A stretch of DNA of 64,000 bases, from the NCBI GenBank assembly GCA_964035015.1, contig OZ036002.1:9162643-9226642 (forward strand), written 5' to 3'. Numbering within the stretch: position 1 is the stretch's first letter; every line of letters starts with the position of its first letter. Position numbers and translations under genes: made by a program. Shown one piece after another: positions 44,101 to 54,109 of this stretch. This DNA is from Corallium rubrum (lineage: Eukaryota > Cnidaria > Anthozoa > Scleralcyonacea > Coralliidae). Below the pieces are notes generated by a model. The model was not told where the DNA came from, made no database searches, and saw only the letters and a list, made by a program, of their open reading frames with translations.

Positions 44101-47100
44101 GCGAGTGTACCATTCGTATAGACGATCAATCCCTCTCGTGGACTCCACGTGAATAGCATGTGCATCCATGTATCTGACGGGGCCGCCACGTGTAGCGTCC
44201 ACGCCTTTCCCCCAGCACGTACGCTGACCGCTAAATGGTCAGTACCGTTGACGTGGAGATCTTGATAAACAACAAAGCCAGGTTGTCTCTTATCAGAGCC
44301 ACTCGTCCCCAGGAAATACCGCGTCTCATCCGATGCCTTGTATTTGAGCCACAAGGATACGGTCATTCCGCTGTTACATAAAGTCGGTTTTCCAAGACAT
44401 GTGTTCGTGAAATTACCAAGATTTACATAACCACTCACACCATCCGTTTGTAATGCAAGGTTGACTTGTCCCGGCACATGGTAGACTTTATTAATAGCAT
44501 TTCCTTTCAGGTGACCTTTGACGTCATAAATGTATTGAATGTCACTAGAGGGATGGTTTAGAGTCTGTGTGAGGTTGTCCATTGACCAGTAGTGAACAGA
44601 GTCTTTGTATAATGTTTCTATGGTAAACAAAAGAAGATGCATGTATTTGTTAGAGAAGTTTGGGAATGGGGTTTCGGGGTGAGGCGGTACTACATACTGT
44701 ACTTCCTTCATTGGTGATGGTGATGGTGATGGTGATGGTGATGGTGATGGTGATGGTGATGGTGATGGTGATGGTGATGGTGATGGTGATGGTGAGGGTG
44801 GATCGTGGTGATGATGGTGATGGTTGATCGTGGTGGTGGTGATGGTGGTAGTGATGACGATAGTGGTTGTGATGATGGTGGTTGTGGTGATGGTGGTGAT
44901 GATGGTGGCAGTAGTGATTATGGTGGTGGTGATGGTGGTAATGATTATGGTGATGATGATAGTGGTGATGATGATGGTGGTTGTGATAATGATGGTGGTT
45001 ATGGTGGTGATGGCGGTGATGATGACGTAGGTTGTGATGGTAATGATTGTCGTGTGGTGATGATGGTGGTAGGTTTCTATATTTAACTTTCCAGCCTCAC
45101 CTGATAAAGGAAGACTCTTGTTTAAATAAAGATTATGTGCAAGAAAACTAAAAACGAGAAGCAGAAAGTCTGTTTACCCTGTTATGTACTAAACCAAAAG
45201 TAAATCAAATAGGAAAATAAATATAAAACAACATTACAGTTGCAGTATACTACTAATTCTCAACTTTATTTTTCTCATTTTCTTTTAGCTAACCTGTAAT
45301 TTGAACTCAAATTGGAAAATTCAAACGAAGTTTGAAAACTGTCCATGTTGATTACACCGACCATATTTGGACCAATCAAAAACGAGAAAGCAATGCCCAG
45401 GGATCCGCAGATCAATGAGACAGCGGTTGCAGTCGTTCTTTCTTTCCGAGGAAACCAGGCAGACGAAAGAAGGGACGGAGCGGCCTGAGTAACTGGGCCT
45501 GCGAGACCATTGAGAAATTGACCAGCAGTCATGGTCCTAAATAAAGCGAGAAAGGTCAGTTCTATTAATTCATTTATTAAAGTGCCTATGACAGTGATGG
45601 ATCCAGCTTGATCTGGTAGGTGGGTGCTGAGCGAGCGAAGTGAGATCAGGCCTGCGGCGTGGGGCGTGACCGAGGCAGGGTGGAGCCCATTGAGGGAGCT
45701 ACGGCAGGGGTCTGGGGACACAGCCCCCGGCAGGGTCCAGGGGCCGAGCTGGTGGTGGCCGGTGGGGCTGGGGGTTAGGGGGGCGAAGCCCACCAAAAAT
45801 TTTATTTTATACCTACTAATACCTATGAATCATGATAGCTAATACATGAATCATATATCTATGAATCATATGATAGCTAATATATGAATCATATACTGTA
45901 TCTATGAATCATATGATAGCATGAAGTTTACACGGACATTGAATGAATGCGTCCTCTAATGTACTTGGATTTGACAAGGCAATTGGCACCCCCCCTTGGG
46001 GGGGGGGGTGCGCACCCCCCTGTAAATCCATCACTGGCCTATAAACTCAAATAAGATATTACTGATATGGATTCTACGTAACGTGAATAGTTGAATGCCA
46101 AAATATTTTCTGACTTGAACTTTTATTTGTTGTTATATTGAGGTTTGTATTTCCTAAATGTTAATGAGGATGACGTCAATGTAGGCATTTGTGTGGGGTT
46201 TTTTTCTTATGATAAACCGCTTGACGATTTTAATGAAAAAAGTGATAAAATATCAGTAGAATACACTATTCAAGTATATTCATTAACATGTGAATTGGGT
46301 AATATTTTTGCTGTAACCATAGATAATGGAAGGGGAACTGGATAGGAAACTTACGAAACTGGAAACGATGTTTGCACAACTTGCTATGGTAATTATACAC
46401 TTATAAGGGGCTAATGCACCTAACGGGTGGTCCCACATGGTTAAAATCAGACACTGCTGAACTTAAGTGATATTACACTTTTGTCTAATTTCAGCAATAG
46501 GTGCATTAGCTGCTTTTAAGTGTGTAATTACCATAGCAGGTTGTGCAAACAACGTTTCCGGTTCTTTAACCTCGTTTGAAGTTTCCTATCCAGTTCCCCT
46601 TCCATTATCTATGCTGTAACGGAACACTGTGTATTCAAATTATGCTTACATAGACGTCACCCTCATTACCATTTTTTGCAAACCTCAATATGACAACAAA
46701 TAAAAGTTCGAATCAAAAAATATTTTGGCATTCAACTATGCACATTAAATAGAATCCATATGCAGTAATATCATATTTGGGTTTATAAGCACTTTAATAC
46801 AAGCGGTAATTTGTGGTAACACCATGTTGACTGGGCCTTGATCAGAGCAAAAATGTGAATATCGTGTTGACTCAATTAAAGTGGAAATCAAGGCAATTTG
46901 TGAATAATATCTTACCAAAGTGCGTAGTCATGATTCCGGGTGGCGCATCGTAAACCAGTTCCAACAAACATGAGAAAAACGGAGATTACCAAAGATACAC
47001 GAAGACCTGGAAATAAATATGGACATAATTTAGAAGAAAGAAAGCATAATTTACTGAATGCCTGCTACTCCCAAATACCCCTTATGGAAACGGTATTTTT

Positions 47101-48097
47101 CATATCCCTTTTTAAAAAGGAAAAATAGAAATTAATTCTAATTCTAATCACGTTTTCTCTACAGAATTTCTGTTTTACCGACACGTTTCCGAAACGTGGG
47201 GGAGACGGCAGAACGGGGGGGGGGGGGGGTTGTGGGTTGTGGGGCTAACGTTTGTAACAACTTTGTAAAAGGGGAAAAAAGGGGGGCTCAGCCCCCCTGC
47301 CTTTGCGCCGAAGGTAAGGGTTATTATACGTTGAATATTTATACATCTTCGATATACAGCATTCTGAAAATTATGTATCACTGCAGGGTTACAATCATAA
47401 GAAAAATCGTGATAGTGTGATAGCTCAAAACTCATTTCATGAATTACTCCACGTATGGCATTTGATGACTGCTGACCAGAAGTATTATGAATGAGCCGTA
47501 TCGAAATGTTTCTCAAAGTTTGAACAATGAATTGCTGTTTTCGTCTGAGCCAAGAATTAAGAAAGGCCGAAAAAAATGAAAAAATTGTTGTGGGCGGTAA
47601 AGGTTTTATAACGTTTAGGATTCTGTAAAATCTTCCCCCAAAACGCAGGAAATGCCATTTCAGAGACTCTAGATTTCAAAATTTTCAGGAGGCATGCCCC
47701 TGGACCCCCCTAGAGGTTTCTCGCGCCGTCGGCGCTCGAAATTCAGCCCCCTACCAACCCCCCCCCCCCCCCCCCCCCCCGCCACACACACTCCGCAGGC
47801 TATGCCCCTGATATTGACTATAGTCAGTCACGTACCTTTCACGTCCATCAACCACGAGAAGAACAACATTGTGAGGAGATAGGTTATAGGATCCATACTT
47901 GCGAGTAAAGCGATCTCTGCGTTCCCCCAACCGAAGACCTCCTTCACCGTGCCAGCGATGGGGCCAAACGCATTCCACGCACAATATTGCGCGAACGCAG
48001 ACAACGCGAACACGAGCAGAATGTAAAAACGTCTTTTGTACGAGCGCACGTTGTCTTCGTTTTCTTCGTATTCATCGCCTTTCTCTTTGTCTTTCAT
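34242..48097 (-). CDS. Gene B: tandem paralogue of the SLC49A4-like/LamG transporter, with extended acidic tail
   Basis: Exons in transcript order: 48148-47836 (in-frame ATG at 48097), 47006-46916, 45536-45294, 45147-45101, 44617-43889 (LamG), 43449-43393, 42368-42192, 41301-41240, 39916-39849, 37527-37409, 36078-35896, 35134-34242 (TGA). Lengths and phases equal gene A except for the first and last. The first exon has lost 11 bp, so the ancestral frame hits a stop. Starting at 48097 (MKDKEKGDEYEEN) restores the frame and gives 976 aa. I found no copy of gene A's first coding exon. The last exon adds ~215 residues to the tail: a duplicated SKTIFAS(T/I)LSMAG block, then about three Glu/Lys-rich repeats (KEPEEESLKDVV-like). 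All core exons are open, so it may be functional with a new start, or a recent pseudogene. Confidence 0.78.
35258..35332 (+). repeat. tRNA-like relic (possible SINE head)
   Basis: TAGCTCAATGGTTAGAGC resembles a tRNA A box/D arm and GGTTCGAGTCC a B box. The 3' side ends CCCATCTGGACC, but the 5' acceptor strand (GTTGTTAAAAT) does not pair with it, so a functional tRNA is unlikely. It lies in the last intron of gene B. Confidence 0.45.
36241..36376. mobile_element. Palindromic element, GGTTAGATATACTGCC family
   Basis: Arms GAAATATAGTAAGGTTAGAT and complement around GAGCGAAGGCCCTTCGTTC. The same family is nested at 33569-33689 and truncated at 63585-63670. It is copy-B specific. Confidence 0.8.
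37961..38154. mobile_element. CACGATCGGAAA foldback element, copy-B specific
   Basis: It begins CACGATCGGAAATCG and ends TTTTCCGATCGTG. Gene A lacks it (ATGGAAAG runs directly into TTAGTATT). A related, larger copy occupies 58985-59370 in a GPATCH11 intron. Confidence 0.72.
39104..39756. mobile_element. PIF/Harbinger-like MITE (AGGCCTGTTTAAACGG), TAA duplication
   Basis: The ends are AGGCCTGTTTAAACGGATCC and complement, flanked by TAA at 39101-39103 and 39757-39759. Both arms are filled with CCAACATGTTGG/CCAACATTGTTGG palindromes. The termini, 3-bp TWA duplication and a sister copy carrying a Myb-like fragment (61386-61967) support a Harbinger origin. It is copy-B specific. Confidence 0.85.
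40079..40560. mobile_element. PIF/Harbinger-like MITE (GGGCCTGTTTATATGATCCC), TAA duplication
   Basis: The ends are GGGCCTGTTTATATGATCCC and a near complement, flanked by TAA at 40076-40078 and 40561-40563. Gene A gives the empty site (GAACTAAATGGG). The interior is built from ACCGGGAT/CCCGGTACACCGGG palindromic repeats. 482 bp, no coding capacity. Confidence 0.88.
40692..41093. mobile_element. Foldback MITE (ACCCCGTTCACACGATGC)
   Basis: ACCCCGTTCACACGATGC at the left and GCATCGTGTGAACGGGGT at the right, flanked by TAA and a degenerate CAA. The interior repeats ATCGTTACGGTTTCA-type motifs in both orientations. It is absent from gene A at 14430-14440. Confidence 0.8.
41553..41990. mobile_element. 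TA-flanked foldback MITE, AACAAGTTGTT type
   Basis: It lies between TA at 41551-41552 and TA at 41991-41992. Gene A has the empty site (CCATCCCCTAGAACGAGG). The ends are GGCGTAAAAATCTCGCAAG and TTGTGCGTTTTTACGCGTG. The interior is dense in AACAATGTTGTT palindromes. Confidence 0.85.
42600..43052. mobile_element. Large foldback element with ~180-bp arms in gene B
   Basis: The arms contain AAATGCCAACGTATTTTTCA, GGAGCACTCACTGAAAATTT and GTTTTCGCGCTATCAACTCT, each with its complement. Arm identity is high, suggesting recent insertion. The gene A intron lacks it. Confidence 0.85.
43565..43880. repeat. 24-bp minisatellite next to the LamG exon of gene B
   Basis: About 11 units of GTGCTGTCAACCGTAAACAAT-like sequence, starting with CACACGCGTAAAAACG at 43569. 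It is shorter and more variable than in gene A. On the minus strand it is open in frame from the LamG exon through to a stop at 43557, so intron retention would append TTLFTV-type repeats. Confidence 0.85.
43889..44617 (-). other. LamG/ConA-like domain exon of gene B (phase 1-1)
   Basis: Same length, phases and borders as the gene A exon (729 nt). The differences include many silent or conservative changes, and the frame is fully open, so it seems to have been kept under constraint since duplication. The C-x6-C pair and the NGT glycosylation site are kept, while NGS has become NGT. Confidence 0.85.
44715..45078. repeat. (GGTGAT)n hexanucleotide and related array
   Basis: A pure GGTGAT block at 44715-44795, then degenerate GGT/GAT sequence. 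It is the paralogous counterpart of 18520-19062. Confidence 0.93.
45592..46036. mobile_element. hAT-like element, CAGTGATGGATCC end, 8-bp target duplication
   Basis: The ends are CAGTGATGGATCC and AAATCCATCACTG, flanked by GCCTATGA (45584-45591) and GCCTATAA (46037-46044). Gene A has the uninterrupted site. The GC-rich interior gives spurious open frames. Confidence 0.82.
46318..46613. mobile_element. Foldback MITE with exact 7-bp duplication CTGTAAC
   Basis: The ends are CATAGATAATGGAAGGGGAA and complement. CTGTAAC is present at 46311-46317 and 46614-46620. Gene A shows a single CTGTAAC at the site. 296 bp, non-coding, class unassigned. Confidence 0.88.
47180..47825. other. Copy-B specific G/C-homopolymer-containing insertions
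   Basis: Between the first two transporter exons of gene B lie a G13 run (47216-47228), GGGGGGCTCAGCCCCCC, and a C-run of about 22 (47759-47780). Sequence at 47640-47800 is related to the hAT-like family at 31572. No gene is seen. Confidence 0.6.
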
Positions 48098-48206
48098 TAT
48101 TGGTCAAAGGCATGCGATCAATATAGCTGCTCAAGGCCAAGGAAGATGCTATGGTGGAAGGAAAGAAGCAAGCGTCAACTTCAAGTAGGTGTTGTATAAC
48201 ATTTTA

Positions 48207-50450
48207 AGAGGTGTTGTTCCTAGGAAGAATTGTTTCCGGCGAAGGCTATAAACCTGACCCATCGTCCATCGCTCCTGTTCCCCACTTGAAGGAATCGTCA
48301 CCTAAGACATGGGGTTTTTGAACTACTACAGGCGCTATATTAAAGACTTTTCAAGAATCTCACAACCGATATACAACCTGGTCAAATCAACAGATGAAAA
48401 TACATCGAACGCACCAGCTACAGGGAAGGACAAACGAAATGGACAACTACCATCACGCCATCCTGTTAATTGGACCCCAACCCACCAGTCAGCCCTAGAG
48501 AAGCTAATTGAGTGTCTCACCAGCTTACCAGTAATGGCATATCCAGATGCAACCAAGCCATACGTGCTTCACACTGACGCTTCGGAAGACGGTTTAGGTG
48601 CGGTATTATACCAACGACAGCAAGGTGCTCTTCGTGTTATGGCCTACGGTTCAGCGTACCCTAACCCAAGCAGAAAAGAACTACCACCTCCATGCTGGGA
48701 AATTGGAGTTTCTAGTGGGCTATCTGTGAACAGTTTAGGGATTATCTTTACTACGCACCAAGTTTTGAAGTGTACTCGGACAATAATCCACTGACGTACG
48801 TTCTATCATCCGCTAAACTGAACGCAACTGGCCTTCATTGGGTGGGAGACTTGGCAGACTTCAACTTCACCATCAGGTACAGACCGGGAAAAGCTAATGC
48901 CGATGCGGACACCTTATCTAGGATACTTATGAATATGGAAGGATACATGAAGTCGTGTACTGCGGAGACTAGTCAGGACGAACTGCGGACAATTGTACAA
49001 ACTGTGCAACTACAACAACAGGGAAGGGTCAACTGGGTTTCGTCGCTTACCGACGACACCAGAATACTCAACATGGACGTGACAAACACTCCAGATGCTA
49101 CGGTCAAAACGCTATCAGCAGGTGATATCCGCCAGGCACAGATCCAAAACCACACTATCGGGAAAGTGTATTCGTCTGTAAATACCGGAAAACGACCAAC
49201 AACGAGTGCGAGAGTGTAGCGATCGGCTGATACGCGACTACTGTTCCATGAATGGAGTAAATTAACGATAGATACAGGGGGAGTGATGAGAAGAAGAAGT
49301 GGTGAACGAGATCAGATTGTCCTTCCAAAGAAATACCACGCCATGGTAATGAAAACTCTACACGATGACATGGGTCATCTCGCTTCGGATCGAATCTTAC
49401 ACATTGCAAGGGAACGCTTTTACTGGTCCCGGATACAACGTGACGTAGAACACCACGTCAAGAACTGTTGCCACTGTGTCAAGCAGAAACCACCACGGTT
49501 GAAAACCAGGGCCCCTTTAAAGCCAGTCGTGACATACTCGCCATTTGAACTGGTGTCCATCGACTTCGTTCATCTCGAGAAATCCAGGGGAGGGTTCGAG
49601 TATATTTTGGTAATCGTCGACCACTTCACTCGCTATGCACAGGCGTATCCAACCCGTAACAAAGCTGCAAAAACAGTCGCCGAAAAACTATATAATGATT
49701 TTATACCTCGTTTTGGATTTCCCGCAAGGATTCACGACGACCAGGGAGGTGAATTCGAAAATCAACTCCTTTCTGGGCTCGAAAGACTGTGCAACTTTAA
49801 ACACTCCCGGACCACGCCATTCCACCCAAAGGGAAATGGACAGGTGGAGCGCTTTCACCGCACCTTGTTAGATATGCTGCGAACATTGGCCGACAATGAA
49901 AAGAGCCGCTGGAAAGACCATGTTAACAAATTCGTGCATGCCTACAATCGTACACGCAACGACTCCACGGGTTATTCGCCGTTCTTTCTACTATTTGGGC
50001 GAAACCCACGACTTCCGATCGACTTGATCTTCGACACCAATTTATCAGAATCTCGCAGAAGTTACCCACAGTACGTTGAACAATGGTGAGACGCAATGCA
50101 CCAAGCATACCGACTGGCTTCCAAGAAATCTCAACAACATGGTAATAAAGCCAAACAACACTACGACCGTTGGGTACGTAGTTCTGTCCTACAACCTGGT
50201 GACAGAATGCTAGTAAGGAATTTAAGCGAACGCGGGAAACTTAGATCGTTTTGGGAAAACGATGTCTATATCGTGGTAAAACGCAAAGGTCAAGATAGCC
50301 CGGTTTACGAAGTAAAGCCCGAAACGGGAGGCCAGCGTAGTACTACGCTACATCGAAATCTTCTTCTTCCCTGTGGTTTCTTACCGGTCGAAACGACGAA
50401 CAGTTGAGAAATGTTGTCCAATCCTTGGAAGAAGATTCTTCCTAATTGTG
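48207..50450 (+). mobile_element. Decayed, 5'-truncated Ty3/gypsy retrotransposon (RT end, RNase H, integrase)
   Basis: It enters abruptly in the RT (FLGRIVSGEGYKPDPSS) and continues through GFLNYYRRYI to RNase H (LHTDASEDGLGAVLYQRQ). The frame then shifts around 48690 into VYSDNNPLTYVL and GKANADADTLSR. Integrase occupies 49283-50089: an HHCC-type finger (H...H...CCHC), then the DDE triad in VSIDFVH, IHDDQGGEF and NGQVERFH. A stop at 50087 splits off the C-terminal GDRMLVRNL-type domain (50096-50407). Gag, protease, most of RT and recognisable LTRs are absent. It is inactive, lies in the first intron of gene B in antisense to it, and is missing from gene A, so it is younger than the duplication or its remnant in A was lost. 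Confidence 0.92.
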
Positions 50451-50584
50451 GCCCGGAGGGTTGGTTCGGAAAGTCTGAATATTGGACATATTAATTACGA
50501 AAATCTTTATGGTGTTGGACGTGGTTTTACCCTCGGAAACAAATAGAATGATTTGTATATTAAATTAATTTCTGTATTAAGAAT

Positions 50585-50695
50585 TCTAGACTTGAAGTAC
50601 AAAAAAAATCAGTTCAGTCGAGATTCGGAGCTAAACTCTGGAATGAAATACCATGCTATCTTAGAGATCTTCCAAAGAAAAAATGGAGAAATTGA
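50585..50695 (+). mobile_element. LINE 3'-end fragment
   Basis: Encodes RFGAKLWNEIPCYLRDLPKK, a motif typical of the extreme C-terminus of CR1/L2-type reverse transcriptases. Only about 35 codons remain. Confidence 0.5.
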
Positions 50696-50944
50696 CTAAA
50701 AATGGAATATGCATATATTGACACACCCAAGATAATTTCAAAAGTAAAATTAAGGCATCAAAATATAAAATAATTATTAACCGATTAACTACAGCTGTCT
50801 TCATCATTTCTAGATAAATTCTATAGTTATTTTCTTTCTCGACCTTTTATATGTGAATCATAAAGACAACTTTCAGTCTTCTTGGTTCCCATATAACTGC
50901 CAAACCAATTCAATTTTATCCGAAAATCGACGTGTTATTTGTTC

Positions 50945-51083
<139 letters not shown>

Positions 51084-51239
51084 ACTCTTGACCCGCCTAG
51101 ATTAGCTTTTGCTATCTTGGGTCAGACAAATTGTAAGCTCTAATTTATAAGACTTGAAAAACATATGTGTGTAAAATATGTAAAAATATGTGTGTAATAC
51201 GAATGAGTCAAAATTACAAAATAAGCTTTCGAACCTTAC

Positions 51240-51350
51240 CTACAGCTTGGCAGATGATAGGGTAGAGAGAGACTCTGCGAATGAGTTTTTGTGGTCGGTT
51301 TTACGTTCATTCCACTCCACTTATCGTTTAAGGACAACAACCACAGAGCT
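51240..51350 (-). promoter_or_regulatory. Probable non-coding first exon of gene B (approximate 5' end)
   Basis: It matches gene A's alternative leader at 25229 including the CTGTAG/GTAAGG donor. It is the only upstream exon I can find for gene B. Transcripts from it would meet a 13-codon upstream frame (from the ancestral MPLTNN start) before the ATG at 48097. Confidence 0.45.
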
Positions 51351-51684
51351 TTGTTTTTTTTTGTGCCGTTAACTCAAGTTTGTTTTTTGTTATACCCTAT
51401 CACCTGACTAGCATTGCCGGAAGTGGTTGCATTTTGCCCGTTCTGATACGTGACAGGAGCTCAAAATTATTCGAACGAAACAAATTCTAATTGGCCGGAA
51501 CGCGTGCGAACTGGTACCCAGGGTATTTTAGCATTTACACGGCTTGGGTTTTCTTGTTTTAGAACAGCTTGGGTCAGCAAATCGTTATTACAGTTTCTGA
51601 TGCAATTGTCTAGCTTTAAATTAAGCAGTCTTGCTTTTATTCTCTCAGCTTTTATCTCTTACAATTTATGTCGGCTCACACGTC

Positions 51685-53291
51685 CTGGGAAGGGAGCGCC
51701 GCCTGCAGGCGCCTATTATTATTTTTCGTGCCGCCCCCTAATTAAAACAGTGTATTTTTGGAAGTTGTCAATTTCAACTGACCTGAAGCTAAATTATAGC
51801 TTAATTAATTTGGAACTTGATCGAATATTTACTCCGTTTAAAAAACACGTATCTAGAATTAACTAAAATAGCACAGTTATGCTAAAGAACTAAGTTATGT
51901 TCAGTTATGAAAAACTAAGTTATGCTAAAGAACTAAGTTATGTTCAGTTTTCTTTCAGTTATTCTAAGTTATGTTCAGTTATGAATGAGCATGTGTATCA
52001 AAGTGCTTTCTTGATTCAGGAATTTGTGTGGTATATATGTTCGCTGTGTCAGCGTCTGAGCAAAATATTTTAAATAATTAAACAATTTATGTTGAGTGGG
52101 CTACAGAAAGCTCAGACAGATTATTTTCGTAGTTGTAAAACATGTGTATGTAACGACTATGACGATCAATATAAATATAATCATAACACGACATTCGCAC
52201 GCATATCAATATAAATACTGAGTTAAATTTAATAGCGAATTTTAGTTTCTACTGATAACTGGCGCTGATGGTCAATGCAGCAGGAGACGTACGCCTGAGT
52301 AGATCCCACTGATTCGAATCAAATGCAAGTGTAAGAAATTCTACATGATGCTTCGCTCAAGCCAATGTCAGACAATTCAGTTACTCGCCGTTAAGCCGAA
52401 GTCGCCGAAGGGGCCACGTCTTGCGTGAAAATCTTACCGTAATTAACTTTTGGGAAACCAGCGAATAAACATTTTCCTTTGGGTGCACATGCAGCTGCCT
52501 TGTGGCCACTCTCTTCTCAATCTCAGTTTATTTTGAGCTCGTTTCCTTATATTATATGCAAGGCACATTTTCACAACGCTCTTCTTCGCCAACGTCTGCA
52601 GCGGAAATTCAAACGCTCTCTTTCTTTGATTGATAGGTCATTAGCAGCGTGTCAACCAATAGATTGCGAGCGTTCGCCGGCGAACGCTATATACACGAAA
52701 AATAACAATGGGTGACTGCAGGCGCTCCAGACCTAGGCCTTCTATTCCCTATTTGGGCCAGGGATGACCGAGAGATGAAGCGAATTTAGTTCCCAGTCCC
52801 ATAGGCCACAGCTCAGCCACGGAAAAGCCTTTGTCTAGGCTGCAGTAACACCGCTGCCAAACGTTTGCGCATGCGTGAATTCGCTAGTAAACATTGCAAG
52901 AAGTGGAAACTAGCCGTGGTTAGCCGTGGCGACAACAACCAGATAGTGAAGACTAAGTAAGACTCGACTATTCATTTGTGTTTTATAAAAAGGATAAAGA
53001 AAATTACGAAGGGGTAAATTCAGAATATGTTACAATATTGACAAAGAAGCCATGCACAAATTACCCACCTTATCTTTTTAGTAGTATGCTTATAATTTTA
53101 ACTTTTGTGTCGGACTATTGGACAAGTCCAAATATTCCAGTGTTTTCCCGCTCTTTTTCTGAGGACGAGCCTGGGACCGTGCTTGGGACGACCTTGGACG
53201 TCGCGCATGAGCAAAACGTTTGGCAGTGGTGTTGGCTGCAGGCACTCCTTTCACTGTCCGTCCCAATCCCCAGCGCCGGCTACGCAGGCTA
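51685..53291. mobile_element. 1.6-kb insertion with 10-bp direct flanks, MULE-like right end
   Basis: CTCACACGTC occurs at 51675-51684 and 53292-53301. Gene A's flank has it once (25684 area) and reads through. The right end is TACGCAGGCTA, like the 9-bp class elements at 3312 and 33132; the left end does not match it. The interior has a stretch (52840-53065) related to 10753-10912. No transposase was recognised. Confidence 0.7.
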
Positions 53292-54109
53292 CTCACACGT
53301 CCGCAATCCATCCATAAAGCTCAGTATTTTCTAGACCTTAGTGAATTGTTTCACGTATGCGGAGTTTACAGTTTTTAAATATATTTGTCATGATTCTGAT
53401 ATTTGCATTGCGAGATTTACATCGCTTTGTACATAAAAGGGATTGTTTACTTGAAAATTGTTACGAAGGGTTCGGAAATATTTGGATTGGCTTTCATTTC
53501 GCCGATGTTTACGAGTTTACGGAGAGAACAATGACAAGCACTCGTGACTGTAATATATCGAATAATATTGGGTCTGCTTGATATTGATTGCATTTCCAAT
53601 TTTCCAGCCCTCCACCGTTAACGTTACGTCAAGATCATACAAAATTATAACCAATCACAGGATAGCTTTTGACCAGCGATCTCACGACTCACGAGATGGA
53701 AAAGGGGCATGGGGCCAAACTTCTGTGAAAAGCCGAGTTCAGTCACTTCAGTCAGGTGACAAACATTCTGAAAGCCAATGCCGTTTGTTACTAACCAAAG
53801 GTTCAACTAAACTTCAATTCTGAACGGTTTATGTTGTTGGCTAACATTTTAGGGCAATAAGCATTTCGACTATATGTTTGTTGCACTTTGACTTTGGAAC
53901 ACAAATTGTCAAATATGGCAGCCGAAAAACGTGCGATATAGAAATAAAGCCCATTTTCATTCAAAATTATTTGTAAAAGGGGTTTGGCTTTGAGATTGTA
54001 ATGCTATTTGGGATTTTGTTTTGGTGTCTGCGTCCGCTTACGGGGATCAGAGGTGTCCGTTTACGAGAGGTCGTAAATATAGTGATATACCGTGATTAAG
54101 ATGTGATCC

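Noticed and set aside
45624..45842. GC-rich 72-codon open frame
   Set aside because: It lies wholly inside the hAT-like insert at 45592-46036 and its flank, and shows no recognisable domain.
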